Of a DNA stretch of 32,972 nt, positions 32,912 to 32,972 are shown one piece after another (positions within the stretch are counted from its first letter, which is position 1; every line of letters starts with the position of its first letter). A program made the translations under genes and the position numbers. The DNA is from Acanthamoeba sp. SK_2022b (taxonomy: Eukaryota > Discosea > Longamoebia > Acanthamoebidae). Below the pieces are notes generated by a model. It was not told where the DNA came from. It worked only from the letters and a program-made list of their open reading frames with translations, and did no database searches. The stretch covers positions 1 to 32,972 of the forward strand of contig JANDJZ010000406.1 in assembly GCA_027943245.1 (NCBI GenBank), given 5' to 3'.

Positions 32912-32972
32912 CTGCTGCTGCTTCCGCGAATCGAAGGCCAATTTGATCTCTCGCCGCTCCGCTCCAGATTTC

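Overview
The window looks like nuclear DNA of a free-living amoeba, most probably Acanthamoeba or a close relative. This is inferred from GC-rich exons broken by many short GT-AG introns, intergenic gaps often below 500 bp, AT-rich or CA-repeat introns, and a gene repertoire of SH2, RapGAP, cAMP-receptor-like GPCR and exportin proteins. No prokaryotic features were seen. Gene models were built by hand from codon phase and splice signals. For each complete model the exon lengths sum to a multiple of three, which is strong internal support.

Layout by strand: 1-812 (-) start of a type II membrane glycosyltransferase-like gene; 1105-6461 (-) a 22-exon gene joining SH2, leucine-rich repeats and a RapGAP domain; 6969-8444 (+) a cAMP-receptor-like seven-helix receptor; 8480-9504 (-) an unrecognised 284 aa protein; 9985-11423 (+) an F-box protein; 11717-12113 (+) a small signal-peptide protein with a TATA box; 12625-17945 (-) exportin-1 (19 exons); 18462 to about 19440 (-) a mitochondrial membrane protein, perhaps FUN14-like; 19690-21167 (-) an NADP-dependent medium-chain reductase; 21446-22882 (-) an AT-richer, apparently decaying gene with a CudA/STAT-like layout; 23060-24932 (-) a CPA2 cation/proton antiporter; 25195-27398 (+) a Spinster-like major facilitator; 27467-32911 (-) a trehalose-6-phosphate synthase/phosphatase (22 exons).

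Several genes share signalling or transport themes. The SH2-LRR-RapGAP protein would couple phosphotyrosine recognition to switching off Rap-type GTPases. It is divergently placed 507 bp from the receptor gene. The antiporter and the facilitator diverge from a 262 bp spacer, so shared control is possible. The trehalose protein keeps the fold of a TPS-TPP fusion but has lost key residues in both domains, which suggests a regulatory or pseudo-enzyme role.

The most interesting items are the SH2-LRR-RapGAP fusion, the doubly degenerate trehalose protein with a 164-residue low-complexity insert and an 18 nt microexon, the decayed STAT/CudA-like gene, and long dinucleotide repeats confined to introns.
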